The notes under the pieces: generated by a model | Told to the model about the DNA's origin: nothing | Databases searched by the model: none | The model's input: the letters and a program-made list of their open reading frames with translations, nothing else | Program-made: the position numbers and the translations under genes | Assembly: GCF_024448985.1 (NCBI RefSeq) | Contig: NZ_JAMOII010000011.1 | Location: 1 to 64,000, forward strand | Source: Stutzerimonas stutzeri | GTDB lineage: Bacteria > Pseudomonadota > Gammaproteobacteria > Pseudomonadales > Pseudomonadaceae | Direction: 5' to 3' | DNA: 64,000 bases | Shown: positions 38,667 through 48,835 of the stretch, in pieces | How positions within the stretch are numbered: position 1 is the stretch's first letter | How the letters are laid out: every line of letters begins with the position of its first letter

Positions 38667-39559
38667 GTTCGATCCTCCTGGCGGTAGAGTTTGATGATCG
38701 CGGAGAAATCCAGCGTACCGTTGCCCTGCATGCTGAAGGCCTGGTACAGCTGCTGCGCGAGACCACCGAGGATAACCGGCTGGCGTACTTGTTTGGCCGC
38801 TTCGCTGGCCAGCCCAAGGTCCTTGAGCATCAGGTCGGTGCCGAAGCCGCCGCTGTAGTCGCGCGAGGCCGGGCTGTTTTCAACCACGCCGGGGAAAGGG
38901 TTGTAGATCTCGGAGCTCCAGCAGCGCCCGCTGGACGAGTTGATTACGCCGGCAAGGACCTTGGCATCCATGCCCAGCGCGACGCCCAGGGACATGGCTT
39001 CGGCAGCGCCGATCATGGAGATGCCGAGCAACAGGTTGTTGGCGACCTTGGCCACTTGGCCGTTGCCGCTGCCGCCACAATGGACGATGTTCTTGCCCAT
39101 CGTCGCGAGAATAGGCTGCGCTTTCTGAAAGTCCGCGTCAGTACCTCCTACCATGAACGTCAGGGTGCCGGCAGCCGCACCGCCCGTGCCGCCGGACACG
39201 GGTGCGTCGAGCATCGGGTTACCTTTTGCTGATGCGGCGGCGGCGACTTCGCGTGCGCTCATCGGATCGATTGTCGACGAGTCGATTAACAACACGCCGG
39301 CGGGTACATGGGCGAGCAAGCCGTCCTCGCCGAGATAAACCTGCTTCACGTGGGTGGCAGCCGGCAGCATGGTGATGATCATTTCAATCCCTGCCTGGGC
39401 AACTGCAGCAGGCGAGGTGGCTTCCTTTGCGCCGGCCGTCACCAGCCCGGAAACCGCCGTGGGGGACAGGTCATAGACACTGACCTGATGGCCTGCTTTC
39501 AGCAGGTTGTGGGCCATGGGCCCGCCCATGTTGCCGAGTCCGAGAAATCCGATATGCAT
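38663..39559 (-). CDS. mmsB: 3-Hydroxyisobutyrate dehydrogenase (MmsB)
   Basis: 298 aa from ATG 39559, the length I recall for P. aeruginosa MmsB; AAGGA is 8 nt upstream, whereas the frame to 39628 lacks family sequence. NAD motif GFLGLGNMGGPMA (4-16), substrate motif DAPVSGGTGGAAAGTL (118-133) and catalytic Lys171 in GNGQVAKVANN. It oxidises 3-hydroxyisobutyrate to methylmalonate semialdehyde, the MmsA substrate. It is 65 bp downstream of mmsA. Confidence 0.94.
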   Translation of the reverse strand: MHIGFLGLGNMGGPMAHNLLKAGHQVSVYDLSPTAVSGLVTAGAKEATSPAAVAQAGIEMIITMLPAATHVKQVYLGEDGLLAHVPAGVLLIDSSTIDPMSAREVAAAASAKGNPMLDAPVSGGTGGAAAGTLTFMVGGTDADFQKAQPILATMGKNIVHCGGSGNGQVAKVANNLLLGISMIGAAEAMSLGVALGMDAKVLAGVINSSSGRCWSSEIYNPFPGVVENSPASRDYSGGFGTDLMLKDLGLASEAAKQVRQPVILGGLAQQLYQAFSMQGNGTLDFSAIIKLYRQEDRT

Positions 39560-39624
39560 GGCCATTTCCTTCTTCTTATTAGGGGCAGCTGTCGGCGCCG
39601 TGATAGACACGGCGCGGACGGTGG

Positions 39625-41136
39625 TCATTTCAAATTGATTGTAGTGTTCACGGGCCCGCCAACCTCGTTCTCGTCAAACCAGCGTTGAATGACGGTCTTG
39701 GTCTGGGTATAGAACTGCACAACCTGTTTGCCATAGGGGCCGAGATCACCGAGTTTGGAGGCGCGCGAACCTGTGAATGAGAACATCGGCACCGGCACTG
39801 GAATCGGCACGTTAATGCCCACCTGACCCACATCGATCTCTTCCTGGAAGTGCCGGGCCGCAGCGCCGGAACGGGTGAAGAGGGCGGTACCGTTGCCATT
39901 GGGGTTGGCATTGATCAGCTCGATCGCCTGGTCGAGGGTATCGACCTGCATCACGCAGAGCACTGGTCCGAAGATCTCTTCGCGGTAGATGCTCATCTCC
40001 GGCTTTACCCCGGAGAAGATCGTCGGCGCGACGAAATTGCCTTTGTCGTAACCGGCAATGTTTGGGTTGCGTCCATCGAGTACCAATTCGGCGCCTTCCG
40101 AAACGCCGCGTTCGATCAGTGAGCTGATGCGATCAAGCGCTGCGCAAGAGACCACCGGACCGAGGTCGGTACCGTCTTCAGCGCCCGCGTTGACCTTTAG
40201 GGTCTTGGCCTTAGCTACCAAGTCGGGCAACCAGCTCTGTGCTTCACCGACCAGAATCAGCACCGACAACGCCATGCAGCGCTGCCCCGCAGCGCCAAAC
40301 GCAGCACCGAGCAGGTTGTTAAGCGTCTGCTCCTTGTGTGCGTCGGGCATGATGATGCCGTGGTTTTTCGCGCCCATCATGCATTGCACGCGCTTACCGG
40401 CCTGGCTGGCCCGGTTGTAGACGTGGGTACCGACCTTGGTGGAGCCCACGAAGGAAACAGCCTTGATGTCCGGATGATCGCAGATCATGTTTACCGCATC
40501 GGCCCCGCCATGGATGACGTTGAGCACGCCTGGGGGTACGCCGGCCTCCATCGCCAGTTCGGCGAGACGCATCGTTACCATCGGGTCCTGTTCGGATGGT
40601 TTCAGCACGAAGGTATTACCGGTGGCGATGGCCATCGGGAACATCCACAACGGAATCATCGCTGGGAAGTTGAACGGCGTGATGCCGGCGCAGACGCCCA
40701 GTGGCTGCAGCAGCGTATAAGTATCAACGCCTGTAGCGACGTTATTAGCCAGCTCGCCCAGCTGCAAATTACCGATGCCTGCGGCGTGCTCGACAACTTC
40801 CAGACCGCGGAACACATCTCCTTCAGCATCCGGTAGGGTCTTACCTTGTTCGGCGGTTAGGATCGCCGCCAGCTCTTTCATGTTTTCTCGAATCAACTGC
40901 TGGTACTTGAGGAATATTCGCGAACGAGTGCCGATGGGCGTCTTGCGCCACGTTTTGAATGCTTCTTTTGCACTCGCGACTGCCGCATCCATTTCAGCCT
41001 CGGTGGCGAACGGCACACGGGCCAGTACGTCCTGGGTTGCCGGATTGACAATGTCCCGCCACTCGCTAGTGTCCGATTCGACCAGCTCACCGCCGATCAG
41101 GAGTTTGACTGTGGGGATGGCACTTGACTGGGTCAT
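39625..41136 (-). CDS. mmsA: Methylmalonate-semialdehyde dehydrogenase, acylating (MmsA)
   Basis: 503-aa CoA-dependent aldehyde dehydrogenase: oxyanion Asn156 in TPFNFPAM, catalytic Cys287 in [20 protein letters not shown], and the MmsA C-terminal [19 protein letters not shown]. It converts methylmalonate semialdehyde to propionyl-CoA. First gene of the minus-strand valine operon. No mmsR lies next to it. Its promoter should be in 41137-41300, where an inverted repeat is seen. Confidence 0.95.
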   Translation of the reverse strand: MTQSSAIPTVKLLIGGELVESDTSEWRDIVNPATQDVLARVPFATEAEMDAAVASAKEAFKTWRKTPIGTRSRIFLKYQQLIRENMKELAAILTAEQGKTLPDAEGDVFRGLEVVEHAAGIGNLQLGELANNVATGVDTYTLLQPLGVCAGITPFNFPAMIPLWMFPMAIATGNTFVLKPSEQDPMVTMRLAELAMEAGVPPGVLNVIHGGADAVNMICDHPDIKAVSFVGSTKVGTHVYNRASQAGKRVQCMMGAKNHGIIMPDAHKEQTLNNLLGAAFGAAGQRCMALSVLILVGEAQSWLPDLVAKAKTLKVNAGAEDGTDLGPVVSCAALDRISSLIERGVSEGAELVLDGRNPNIAGYDKGNFVAPTIFSGVKPEMSIYREEIFGPVLCVMQVDTLDQAIELINANPNGNGTALFTRSGAAARHFQEEIDVGQVGINVPIPVPVPMFSFTGSRASKLGDLGPYGKQVVQFYTQTKTVIQRWFDENEVGGPVNTTINLK

Positions 41137-41223
41137 GGTGGGTCCTAGCGGTTGTTGTTATTGGATACGGCTGTCCTGATCCTAGAGTGCAAATTTCTCT
41201 GCATCAATGAGGCTTGCCGCATA

Positions 41224-41243
41224 GTGCATCTGCAAAAATGCAC
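41224..41243. promoter_or_regulatory. Inverted repeat upstream of mmsA
   Basis: GTGCAT-ctgcaaaa-ATGCAC, 88 bp upstream of the mmsA start, in a stretch also rich in GTGC/GCAC (CGTTGTGCTTGCGCACG follows). Candidate operator for the valine-operon regulator; which regulator binds is unknown. Confidence 0.4.
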
Positions 41244-41512
41244 GTTGTGCTTGCGCACGTTGACGGGCGCCGATTCTTTGCGGCTTGAATGACTATAGAT
41301 GTTGAGGCTGGATAACCCTGGCGAAGCGGCAGTCGATAGGCGTGATGGGCTTCGATGAAGCGTTATCGGATGCGCTGGCGATCGACATGCCTGCTTGACG
41401 CGATGATGCCGTGCGAGTCGCCGGTCAGGCAGATGGGAGCGGATCGGGGCCTGCGCAACTTAGGTACGCAAGCCCAACTGAAGTGCAGTGGGTGTCGTTG
41501 CCGGTCCCAACG

Positions 41513-41548
41513 TTGCCGTCTTGCACGCTCTATCGAGCAAGACGGCAA
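41513..41548 (-). terminator. Long hairpin after the TRAP operon
   Basis: TTGCCGTCTTGC..GCAAGACGGCAA, a perfect 12-bp stem with a 12-nt loop, 14 bp past the end of dctM on the minus strand. There is no T run, so termination may be incomplete or Rho-assisted. Confidence 0.5.
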
Positions 41549-41561
41549 TAGTGACGTACCG

Positions 41562-42857
41562 CTAGACCGCGTACCCCAGCACGCGCGGAAGCCACAGCGC
41601 GATTTCCGGGAAGATCGCCACCAGCCCGAGTGCGCTTCCCATCACCAGTACGAACAGCATGGCCCAGCCAACCGTTTGTTCCAGCCGAATCTTGGCGACT
41701 TCGGCCGTAACCATCAGGTTGATTGCAACCGGTGGCGTGAACTGGCCGATGGCGATGTTCATTGCCAGCAGAATGCCGAACCACACCGGATTCCAGCCGA
41801 AGTGCTGCATCACCGGAATCAGAATGGGCATTAGGATCAGGTAGATGGAGATGGCGTCTAGCAACATGCCGGCCAGCAGCACGGCGATCATCACCAGGAT
41901 GAGCAGTACCGTGCCGTTGTTTGATAGCGAGATCAGCCACTCGGCCAGATGACGGAACGTGCCGAGCATGGTTCCGGCCCAGGCGAAGATGCCGGCCAGA
42001 GCGATGATCAGCATGACCACGCCAGAAATCACCGCAGCCTCGCCGCACAGTCGCCAGAGGTTGCGCCAATCCAGTTCGCGAGTGACGAACAGGCCGATCA
42101 GTACGCCGTAAGTCACGCCGGCCACGGCCGCTTCGGTGGGCGTGAACAAGCCGCTGCGCAGGCCGCCGAGAATCAGCACCGGCGCAAAGAGCGCGGGTAA
42201 CGCCTGGCGAAAGCTTTCACCCAACGGCGGCCGTTCGGCGCTTTCAGGGTTTTCCCAACCATAACGCCGTGAAAGTAACCATGCGGGCAGCAACAACACC
42301 AGACCGGCAAGGATTCCCGGGAACAGACCCGCGGCGAATAGTGCACGTAGATCGACGCCCGGCACGACGATCGAATAGAGGATCAGCGCGATCGAAGGTG
42401 GAATGAGGATAGCGGTGGAAGCCGAGGCGGCAATCAGCGTGGCGGAGAACGGCTTGGGATAGCCCGCGCGAGTCATGCTCGGCAGCATCACCATGGCTAC
42501 CGCCGCGGCATCGGCTGGACCCGAACCGCTCATTCCGCCCATGATCAAGCACACCAGGATCGCAACCATCGCCAGGCCGCCATGACGTGGGCCGATCACT
42601 GCCTGGGCGAAGCGCACTAGACGCAGCGCGACCCCGGATTTCTCGAATACCAGGCCGGTGAGTATGAATAATGGAATGGCAATCAGCGGATACTTGGCGA
42701 CGCCGTTGTAGGTATTGGTGCCGAGCGTTGCCAACATGTCCGGCGAGAGCCCAGCGAGAATGCCGATCGCGCCCGACAGCGCCAGAGAAAATGCCACCGG
42801 CACGCCGATCAGCAGCAACAGCAGGAAGCTTGCGAGCATCCAGAAATCAGGGCTCAT
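41562..42857 (-). CDS. TRAP transporter large permease (DctM-like)
   Basis: 431-aa inner-membrane protein with about 12 hydrophobic spans, N-terminus FLLLLLIGVPVAFSLALSGA and the MGGMSGSGPADAAAVAMVML segment typical of DctM. It forms the sodium-coupled channel for the binding protein at 43369. It overlaps dctQ by 11 nt. The substrate class is an organic acid; the specific ligand is unknown. Confidence 0.93.
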   Translation of the reverse strand: MSPDFWMLASFLLLLLIGVPVAFSLALSGAIGILAGLSPDMLATLGTNTYNGVAKYPLIAIPLFILTGLVFEKSGVALRLVRFAQAVIGPRHGGLAMVAILVCLIMGGMSGSGPADAAAVAMVMLPSMTRAGYPKPFSATLIAASASTAILIPPSIALILYSIVVPGVDLRALFAAGLFPGILAGLVLLLPAWLLSRRYGWENPESAERPPLGESFRQALPALFAPVLILGGLRSGLFTPTEAAVAGVTYGVLIGLFVTRELDWRNLWRLCGEAAVISGVVMLIIALAGIFAWAGTMLGTFRHLAEWLISLSNNGTVLLILVMIAVLLAGMLLDAISIYLILMPILIPVMQHFGWNPVWFGILLAMNIAIGQFTPPVAINLMVTAEVAKIRLEQTVGWAMLFVLVMGSALGLVAIFPEIALWLPRVLGYAV

Positions 42858-43323
42858 CAGAGAGCCTCCCGCGCAGTCGGTCGACGGTCATTTGAGTCAG
42901 TCGCACCGACATCGACAGAGCCAGCAATGGTAGCCAGATCACATACCACCAGTTCGGCAGGCCAAGGCCGGGAGACTCCGATTCCCATTGGAATTCTTCC
43001 AGCGCGAACTGGCCGCCGAACCAGACCACGAGGCCAAGCACCAATATGCTGGCGAGCCATTGCAGAAGAATCAGCGGCGTGCGCAGGCGTGGAAAAAGGC
43101 GCTCGATCAAACCTATGCGAATGTGACGGTTACTGCGCATCGCCACCGAGGCACCGGCAAAGGTCAGGATCACCAGCAGAAAGACGGAAAGCTCTTCAGT
43201 GAAGGCAAAGGAAGCATCGGTGAAATAACGCACCACTACGTTGGCCAGGCTGATCAGGCTGATGAAAACCAGCGCCAGTGTGGCTAGCACGCGCTCCAAG
43301 CGCGCGTCCTTTCGATTGTTCAT
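42847..43323 (-). CDS. TRAP transporter small permease (DctQ-like)
   Basis: 158 aa with four hydrophobic spans and the DctQ motif FTEELSVFLLVILTFAGASV. It pairs with DctM in the membrane. 45 bp separate it from the binding-protein gene. Confidence 0.9.
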   Translation of the reverse strand: MNNRKDARLERVLATLALVFISLISLANVVVRYFTDASFAFTEELSVFLLVILTFAGASVAMRSNRHIRIGLIERLFPRLRTPLILLQWLASILVLGLVVWFGGQFALEEFQWESESPGLGLPNWWYVIWLPLLALSMSVRLTQMTVDRLRGRLSDEP

Positions 43324-43368
43324 GGATTCCCTCGAATCCCGGCGGCACGAGGCCGCCGGGCAGAACGT

Positions 43369-44364
43369 TTACTCAGCGATGGCCGCGCGTGCCGCTTCGA
43401 TCAGATCTGCACCGATCTTCTGCGTCCACTTCTCGTGTACGCTGCGGGTCGCGTCGACGAATGCCTGGTGCTCGGCGTCGCTCAGTTCGGTCACTTCGAC
43501 GCCGCGGGCGCGGATGTCTTCCAGGCGCTTGGCCTCGCCACTGCGCGACAGTTCGATCTCCCACTTGCCTGCGTCGATGGCGGCCTGACGTAGCAGTTCG
43601 CGATCGGCTTCCGGCAGTTGTTTCCAGACGCGTTGGTTGACCGCAAAGATCAGCGGGTCGGCCATGTAGTGCCAGAGCGTGAGGTATTTCTGGCCAACCT
43701 GATCAACGCGCGCCACGTCGAACACCGCCAGCGGATTTTCCTGGCCATCTACCGCGCCGGTAGTGAGCGCCGGCTTGGCATCGGCCCAGCTCATCTGGGT
43801 CGGGTTGGCACCCAAGGCGGTTAAGGTATCCTGGAATAGCGGGGAACCGACCACACGGATCTTCAGACCGGCAAGATCGGCTGGGGTCTTCACCGGCTTG
43901 GATGAGTTGGATATTTCGCGAAAACCGTTCTCACCCCAGGCCAGTGGAACGATGCCGCGTTTCTCAATGGCAGCGAAAGCCTGTTTACCGGCTTCGCCTT
44001 GAGTGATGGCGTCGAGGTCAGCGCTATCGGCCATCAAGAAGGGCAGGGAGAACAGGTTCAGCTCCGGCACTTGGGGCGACCAATTAATAGTCGAGCCGAC
44101 CGCCATATCGATCAACCCGGAGCGCATGGCGGAGAATTCCTTGGTCTGATCCCCTGCGACTAACTGAGCGTTGGGGTAAACACGCAGGGTGATTTCACCT
44201 CCGGAGCGTTCCTCGACCAGGTCGGCCCATTTCTGCGCGGCCTGGCCCCACGGAAAGGCATCGGACAGCACGGTGGAAACGGAATATTCGCGGGCCGAAG
44301 CGGCAAAGGTTGCAGACAGGGCGACAGCGGCAGCCAGCGCGGTAAAGCAACGGGTCAGTTTCAT
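43369..44364 (-). CDS. TRAP transporter periplasmic binding protein (DctP-like)
   Basis: 331 aa with a signal peptide (LAAAVALSATFAASA, cleavage near residue 23) and DctP features: ERSGGEITLRVYPNAQL near the N-terminus, the carboxylate-binding Arg in LKIRVVGSPLF, and ALTTGAVDGQENP. First gene of the minus-strand TRAP operon. It lies near but not within the valine operon; a branched hydroxy or oxo acid would be a reasonable but unproven ligand. The 288-bp upstream gap shows no gene. Confidence 0.9.
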   Translation of the reverse strand: MKLTRCFTALAAAVALSATFAASAREYSVSTVLSDAFPWGQAAQKWADLVEERSGGEITLRVYPNAQLVAGDQTKEFSAMRSGLIDMAVGSTINWSPQVPELNLFSLPFLMADSADLDAITQGEAGKQAFAAIEKRGIVPLAWGENGFREISNSSKPVKTPADLAGLKIRVVGSPLFQDTLTALGANPTQMSWADAKPALTTGAVDGQENPLAVFDVARVDQVGQKYLTLWHYMADPLIFAVNQRVWKQLPEADRELLRQAAIDAGKWEIELSRSGEAKRLEDIRARGVEVTELSDAEHQAFVDATRSVHEKWTQKIGADLIEAARAAIAE

Positions 44365-44652
44365 GAGGCGTCCTTGTTCGGATCGGTCTTGGTTTTATTT
44401 GGCGAACGGCCAGGCGCTGGCGAGCAGCGACAGGTGCAAAGGATAGCGGGTCGGCCATCGGGGCGCGCGGGTTGCGCGAAAGGACGCGGCGAGCTGCGCA
44501 AGGTGGGCGCAGCGAATATCGAAGGGCGTCGCGAGCGCCGAGCGCCTTGTGAGCGAACGGCATGCCAGCCGCAGTGCGACTGGCCGAGCAACTATCGCAG
44601 AAGGTGTCATGGAGTGCTATTACCGGTTCTGGTTAGACGCAATGGCGGCTCA

Positions 44653-45054
44653 TCAGGTATCGCGCAGCAAGTCCTGGGCGTTGAGCAGGCTGAAGGCGAT
44701 TTCCGGCCGCTTCTGCAATGCCCGTCGAATCGCGGCGGGAATCGACTGGCGCGTTTTACGACACAGCCCAGGCAGCTCGGCTATCTCAACGCGGATGCCG
44801 CGCATGCTGCGCACTTCGTTGTGTCCCGGCGCGATCTCCACGCGAATGCCCAATTGCTGGTACATCCGCTGCTGCATGCGCTCGAGGTCGCCCAGGCTAG
44901 TCAGGTTCTCCAGCCGTTCCAGCAGCCGATTCTCTTCATGGAGGGTCAGGCGCAGGATGCGGGCATCGCTGTTGGGCGTGCCCAATAACTGCTCGCGGCC
45001 GCAAATGCAGGCGGCGGGCGGGCAGGATTGGCGAATCGGAACCGAGGCTGTCAT
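44653..45054 (-). CDS. Conserved hypothetical protein with an N-terminal Cys cluster
   Basis: 133 aa from the chosen ATG at 45054; the frame continues to 45231, and ATG 45066 is another option, with no clear ribosome site for any. Near the start it has CPPAACICG (three Cys), then a helical segment EENRLLERLENLTSLGDLER and a basic region LCRKTRQSIPAAIRRAL. I believe similar proteins occur next to tig in other Pseudomonas, but no function is known to me. The Cys cluster could bind metal. Divergent from tig with 239 bp between starts. Confidence 0.65.
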   Translation of the reverse strand: MTASVPIRQSCPPAACICGREQLLGTPNSDARILRLTLHEENRLLERLENLTSLGDLERMQQRMYQQLGIRVEIAPGHNEVRSMRGIRVEIAELPGLCRKTRQSIPAAIRRALQKRPEIAFSLLNAQDLLRDT

Positions 45055-45293
45055 TGCGCTGATCATAGTGAGCGTCGCATGGCGTTGCCTATCATTTTTA
45101 TTGACCGTCGAGATGCCTGCGCCGCCGGGGCTTTGCCTGCATTTTTTCACTAACGGCGTCTTCGAACCTCCGGTCGAGGCTCCGTTCGGTTGACCGCTGA
45201 CGATCGGGGTGACTTCTATGATTCGAGCCACTAGAATGCTTGCCCATTCTGGGGCCGGAACGCCGGCTTATGTCTGTGCAACGAGGAAAATCC

Positions 45294-46604
45294 ATGCAAG
45301 TTTCTGTTGAAAGCACCTCCGCTCTTGAGCGCCGCATGACCATTGGCGTGCCGGTCGAGCGCATCGAGAACGAAGTCAACAAGCGTCTGCAACAGACCGC
45401 CAGCCGTGCAAAGATCCCAGGTTTCCGTCCCGGCAAGGTGCCGATGAGCGTCATTCGTCAGCGTTATGAGGCTGCCGCACGCCAGGAAGCGCTGGGCGAT
45501 CTGATCCAGGCCACCTTTTACGAAGCCGTGGTGGCCGAGAAGCTGAATCCCGCCGGCGCGCCTGCCGTCGAGCCGAAAGTGTTCGAGAAGGGCAAGGATC
45601 TGGAATACGTCGCGACTTTCGAAGTTTTTCCCGAATTCAAGGTTGCCAGCTTCGAAGGCGTCGAGATCGAGCGCCTGCAAGCCGAAGTGGCAGATGCCGA
45701 CGTCGACAACATGCTCGACATCTTGCGCAAGCAGAACACTCGTTTTGAAAAGGCCGACCGTGCTGCCGAAGACGGCGATCAGCTGAACATCGATTTCGTC
45801 GGCAAGATCGACGGTGAAGCCTTCGCCGGTGGTTCGGCGCAAGGCACCCAGCTCGTTCTGGGATCCGGTCGCATGATTCCGGGCTTCGAATCCGCGCTGG
45901 TTGGCGCCAAGGCCGGGGAAGAGCGGGTCATCACCCCGACTTTCCCGGAGGACTACCAGAATCTCGACCTCGCCGGTAAAACTGCTGAGTTCACCGTTAC
46001 CGTCAACAGCGTCGAGGCTCCTCAGTTGCCGGAGCTGAACGAAGAGTTCTTCGCCCAGTTCGGTGTACAAGAAGGCGGCCTCGAAGGCTTCCGGGCCGAA
46101 GTGAAAAAGAACATGGAGCGCGAGCTGCGCCAAGCCATCAAGACCAAGGTCAAGAACCAGGTCATGGAAGGGCTGGTCAGTGCCAATCCGATCGAAGTCC
46201 CGAAAGCACTGATCGACAACGAAGTGAACCGTTTGCGCGTTCAGGCTGTTCAGCAATTCGGTGGCAACATCAAACCTGACCAACTGCCGGCCGAGCTGTT
46301 CGAAGAGCAGGCTAAGCGCCGCGTCGTGCTGGGTCTGATCGTTGCCGAAGTAGTCAAGCAGTACGAGCTCAAGCCTGATGATGCTCGCGTTCGCGAGCTG
46401 ATCGAAGAAATGGCTTCCGCTTATCAAGAGCCGGAGCAGGTCGTGTCCTGGTACTACAAGAACGACGAGCAATTGAACGAAGTCCGTTCTGTTGTGCTCG
46501 AAGAACAAGTTGTAGATACTGTCCTGCAGCAGGCTAAAGTGACCGACAAATCGGTCTCCTACGAAGAAGCAGTGAAGCCTGCGGAAGCTCCGCAAGCTGC
46601 CTGA
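45294..46604 (+). CDS. tig: Trigger factor
   Basis: Ribosome-associated chaperone and prolyl isomerase. 436 aa from ATG 45294 (GAGG 7 nt upstream), the length I recall in P. aeruginosa; a frame to 45240 adds 18 non-family residues. Ribosome-binding signature [14 protein letters not shown] (about 42-55), FKBP-type domain ([20 protein letters not shown], about 160-245), and a helical C-terminal chaperone domain. It precedes clpP, clpX and lon as in most gammaproteobacteria; a terminator lies before clpP. Confidence 0.96.
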   Translation: MQVSVESTSALERRMTIGVPVERIENEVNKRLQQTASRAKIPGFRPGKVPMSVIRQRYEAAARQEALGDLIQATFYEAVVAEKLNPAGAPAVEPKVFEKGKDLEYVATFEVFPEFKVASFEGVEIERLQAEVADADVDNMLDILRKQNTRFEKADRAAEDGDQLNIDFVGKIDGEAFAGGSAQGTQLVLGSGRMIPGFESALVGAKAGEERVITPTFPEDYQNLDLAGKTAEFTVTVNSVEAPQLPELNEEFFAQFGVQEGGLEGFRAEVKKNMERELRQAIKTKVKNQVMEGLVSANPIEVPKALIDNEVNRLRVQAVQQFGGNIKPDQLPAELFEEQAKRRVVLGLIVAEVVKQYELKPDDARVRELIEEMASAYQEPEQVVSWYYKNDEQLNEVRSVVLEEQVVDTVLQQAKVTDKSVSYEEAVKPAEAPQAA

Positions 46605-46629
46605 GTCTCTTCACCGTTTATATGCATTC

Positions 46630-46660
46630 ATAAGCCAGCCTCGCGCTGGCTTATGTCTTT
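46630..46660 (+). terminator. Terminator between tig and clpP
   Basis: ATAAGCCAGC-ctcgc-GCTGGCTTAT, a perfect 10-bp stem followed by GTCTTT, 25 bp after the tig stop. The short T tract suggests partial read-through to clpP. Confidence 0.75.
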
Positions 46661-46689
46661 GCGGCATGACATAGGGAGTTTCGTTGGAA

Positions 46690-47328
46690 ATGTCCGGCAA
46701 TTCGTTTATGCAAGCACCAGATATCCAGGCGGCTGGCGGCCTGGTGCCGATGGTCATCGAGCAGTCAGCTCGTGGTGAGCGTGCGTATGACATCTATTCC
46801 CGTCTCCTGAAGGAGCGGGTGATTTTCATGGTCGGCCAAGTGGAAGATTACATGGCCAACCTGATCGTTGCGCAGATGCTGTTCCTCGAGGCGGAAAACC
46901 CCGAGAAGGATATTCACCTGTACATCAACTCCCCCGGTGGTTCGGTTACTGCAGGTATGTCGATCTACGACACAATGCAGTTCATCAAACCCGACGTTTC
47001 CACGATTTGCATCGGTCAGGCTTGCAGCATGGGCGCCCTGTTGCTGACGGGCGGCGCAGCGGGCAAGCGTTACTGCTTGCCGCATTCACGAATGATGATT
47101 CACCAGCCGCTGGGTGGTTTCCAGGGGCAGGCGTCTGACATTGAGATTCACGCCCGCGAAATTCTCACGATTCGCGAGCGATTGAACAAGGTAATGGCTG
47201 CGCACACTGGCCAGCCGATGGAAGTGATTGCGCGCGACACCGACCGTGACAACTTCATGAGTGGCGAAGAAGCAGTCAAGTACGGCCTGATTGACCAGGT
47301 CTTGGCCCAGCGGCAGATGGCAGTCTGA
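46690..47328 (+). CDS. clpP: ATP-dependent Clp protease proteolytic subunit
   Basis: 212 aa from ATG 46690; a TTG at 46684, with AGGGAG 5 nt upstream, is an equally placed alternative (214 aa). I prefer the ATG because homologues begin MSxNS. Catalytic Ser113 (GQACSMGA), His138 (MMIHQPLGG) and a downstream Asp (DTDRDNF). It forms the 14-mer peptidase chamber that works with ClpX, encoded next. Confidence 0.96.
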   Translation: MSGNSFMQAPDIQAAGGLVPMVIEQSARGERAYDIYSRLLKERVIFMVGQVEDYMANLIVAQMLFLEAENPEKDIHLYINSPGGSVTAGMSIYDTMQFIKPDVSTICIGQACSMGALLLTGGAAGKRYCLPHSRMMIHQPLGGFQGQASDIEIHAREILTIRERLNKVMAAHTGQPMEVIARDTDRDNFMSGEEAVKYGLIDQVLAQRQMAV

Positions 47329-47358
47329 TCACACCGCCCGGCGATATCCGGCTGTAGT

Positions 47359-47392
47359 GTGGGCTTGAAAAAGCCCACGATTGCCTTCATCT
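47359..47392 (+). promoter_or_regulatory. Hairpin with embedded sigma32-like promoter before clpX
   Basis: GTGGGCTT-gaaa-AAGCCCAC (47359-47378) is an 8-bp stem with a GAAA loop between clpP and clpX. CTTGAAA (47364-47370), inside it, matches the heat-shock -35 box, and CTTCATCT (47385-47392) matches the CCCCATNT -10 box at 6 of 8 positions with 14-bp spacing. It may give separate heat-shock expression of clpX. Confidence 0.5.
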
Positions 47393-47426
47393 TGTGTTTC
47401 AAGCCTTCCCCGATTGGATCGATCGA

Positions 47427-48707
47427 ATGACTGACACCCGCAACGGCGAGGATTCCGGCAAGCTGCTCTATTGCTCTTTCTGCGGCAAAAGCCAGCATGA
47501 AGTACGCAAGTTGATTGCCGGGCCCTCGGTCTTTATCTGCGACGAGTGCGTCGACCTGTGCAATGACATCATCCGTGAGGAGGTGCAAGAGGCACAGGCT
47601 GAAAGCAGCGCGCAAAAACTGCCTGCACCCAAAGAGATCAGCGGCATTCTCGACCAGTACGTCATTGGTCAGGAGCGCGCCAAGAAGATCTTGGCAGTGG
47701 CTGTGTACAACCATTACAAGCGACTCAATCAGCGCGACAAGAAAGAAGAAGTCGAACTGGGCAAAAGCAACATTTTGCTGATCGGGCCGACCGGTTCGGG
47801 CAAGACGCTGCTCGCCGAGACGCTTGCACGGCTGTTGAATGTGCCGTTCACCATTGCCGACGCCACCACCCTCACCGAGGCGGGTTACGTAGGCGAAGAC
47901 GTTGAAAACATCATTCAGAAACTGTTGCAGAAATGCGATTACGATGTTGAGAAGGCTCAAATGGGCATTGTCTACATCGATGAGATCGACAAGATTTCCC
48001 GCAAGTCGGATAACCCTTCGATTACCCGTGATGTGTCGGGCGAAGGTGTACAGCAGGCACTGCTCAAACTGATCGAGGGTACGGTCGCTTCGGTACCGCC
48101 GCAGGGTGGTCGCAAGCATCCGCAGCAGGAGTTCCTGCAGGTAGATACGCGCAACATCCTGTTCATCTGTGGCGGTGCGTTCGCTGGTCTGGAGAAGGTT
48201 ATCCAGGGCCGCTCGACCCAGGGCGGTATCGGCTTCAATGCCGAGGTTCGCAGCAAGGATCCTGGCAAGAAGATCGGTGAGTCGCTGCGTGCCGTGGAAC
48301 CTGACGATTTGGTCAAGTTCGGCCTGATTCCAGAGTTCGTTGGTCGTCTGCCTGTCATCGCGACTCTCGATGAGCTGGACGAGGCGGCGCTGATTCAGAT
48401 CCTGACCGAACCCAAGAATGCGCTGACCAAACAGTATGGGAAGTTGTTCGAACTCGAAGGCGTAGATCTCGAGTTCCGTACCGACGCACTCAAGGCCGTG
48501 GCTAGCCGTGCCTTGGAGCGCAAGACCGGAGCGCGCGGTCTGCGTTCGATCCTGGAGGGCGTGCTGCTCGATACCATGTATGAGATTCCTTCGCAGAAGG
48601 ATGTCAGCAAGGTGGTCATCGACGAAAGCGTCATCGAAGGGACCTCCCAGCCGCTGCTTATTTACGAGAGCAGTGAGCCGCCTGCGAAGGCTGCGCCGGA
48701 CGCGTAA
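47427..48707 (+). CDS. clpX: ATP-dependent unfoldase ClpX
   Basis: 426 aa from ATG 47427, matching family length; the frame to 47394 is not supported. C4 zinc-binding domain (Cys16, Cys19, Cys38, Cys41), Walker [13 protein letters not shown], pore loop AGYVGEDVE, Walker [11 protein letters not shown] and the IGF-type ClpP-docking region are in order. It unfolds substrates for ClpP. A strong terminator follows. Confidence 0.96.
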   Translation: MTDTRNGEDSGKLLYCSFCGKSQHEVRKLIAGPSVFICDECVDLCNDIIREEVQEAQAESSAQKLPAPKEISGILDQYVIGQERAKKILAVAVYNHYKRLNQRDKKEEVELGKSNILLIGPTGSGKTLLAETLARLLNVPFTIADATTLTEAGYVGEDVENIIQKLLQKCDYDVEKAQMGIVYIDEIDKISRKSDNPSITRDVSGEGVQQALLKLIEGTVASVPPQGGRKHPQQEFLQVDTRNILFICGGAFAGLEKVIQGRSTQGGIGFNAEVRSKDPGKKIGESLRAVEPDDLVKFGLIPEFVGRLPVIATLDELDEAALIQILTEPKNALTKQYGKLFELEGVDLEFRTDALKAVASRALERKTGARGLRSILEGVLLDTMYEIPSQKDVSKVVIDESVIEGTSQPLLIYESSEPPAKAAPDA

Positions 48708-48713
48708 CGTAAC

Positions 48714-48741
48714 AAGGGGCCTCCGGGCCCCTTTGCTTTTC
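48714..48741 (+). terminator. Terminator after clpX
   Basis: AAGGGGCC-tccg-GGCCCCTT, an 8-bp stem followed by GCTTTT, 6 bp after the clpX stop. Confidence 0.85.
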
Positions 48742-48777
48742 TGCCGCCTCCTTGTTTTTTGCCCTGCGCGCCCTCAT

Positions 48778-48804
48778 CTTGATTGCCAGGGTGTTTCCCC
48801 GTTC
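48778..48804 (+). promoter_or_regulatory. Heat-shock (sigma32-like) promoter of lon
   Basis: CTTGATT (48778-48784), a 12-bp spacer and CCCCGTTC (48797-48804) fit the CTTGAAA / CCCCATNT consensus well, ending 31 bp before the lon start. Lon is a classic heat-shock gene, which supports the call. Confidence 0.65.
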
Positions 48805-48835
48805 ACCGCCGTATGGCCGTCGTAGAGCTGAATTT

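Larger units (their letters stand above)
41137..41561. other. 425-bp gap between mmsA and the TRAP genes
   Basis: No credible gene; the open frames here are shadows. It contains GTGCAT-N8-ATGCAC at 41224-41243 and a 12-bp-stem hairpin at 41513-41548 near the end of the TRAP operon. The mmsA promoter must be in its left half. Confidence 0.5.

Noticed and set aside
45054-45231. N-terminal extension of the Cys-cluster hypothetical protein
   Set aside because: The added 59 residues are low-complexity and cross the presumed tig promoter region; Met60 is the more likely start, though not proven.
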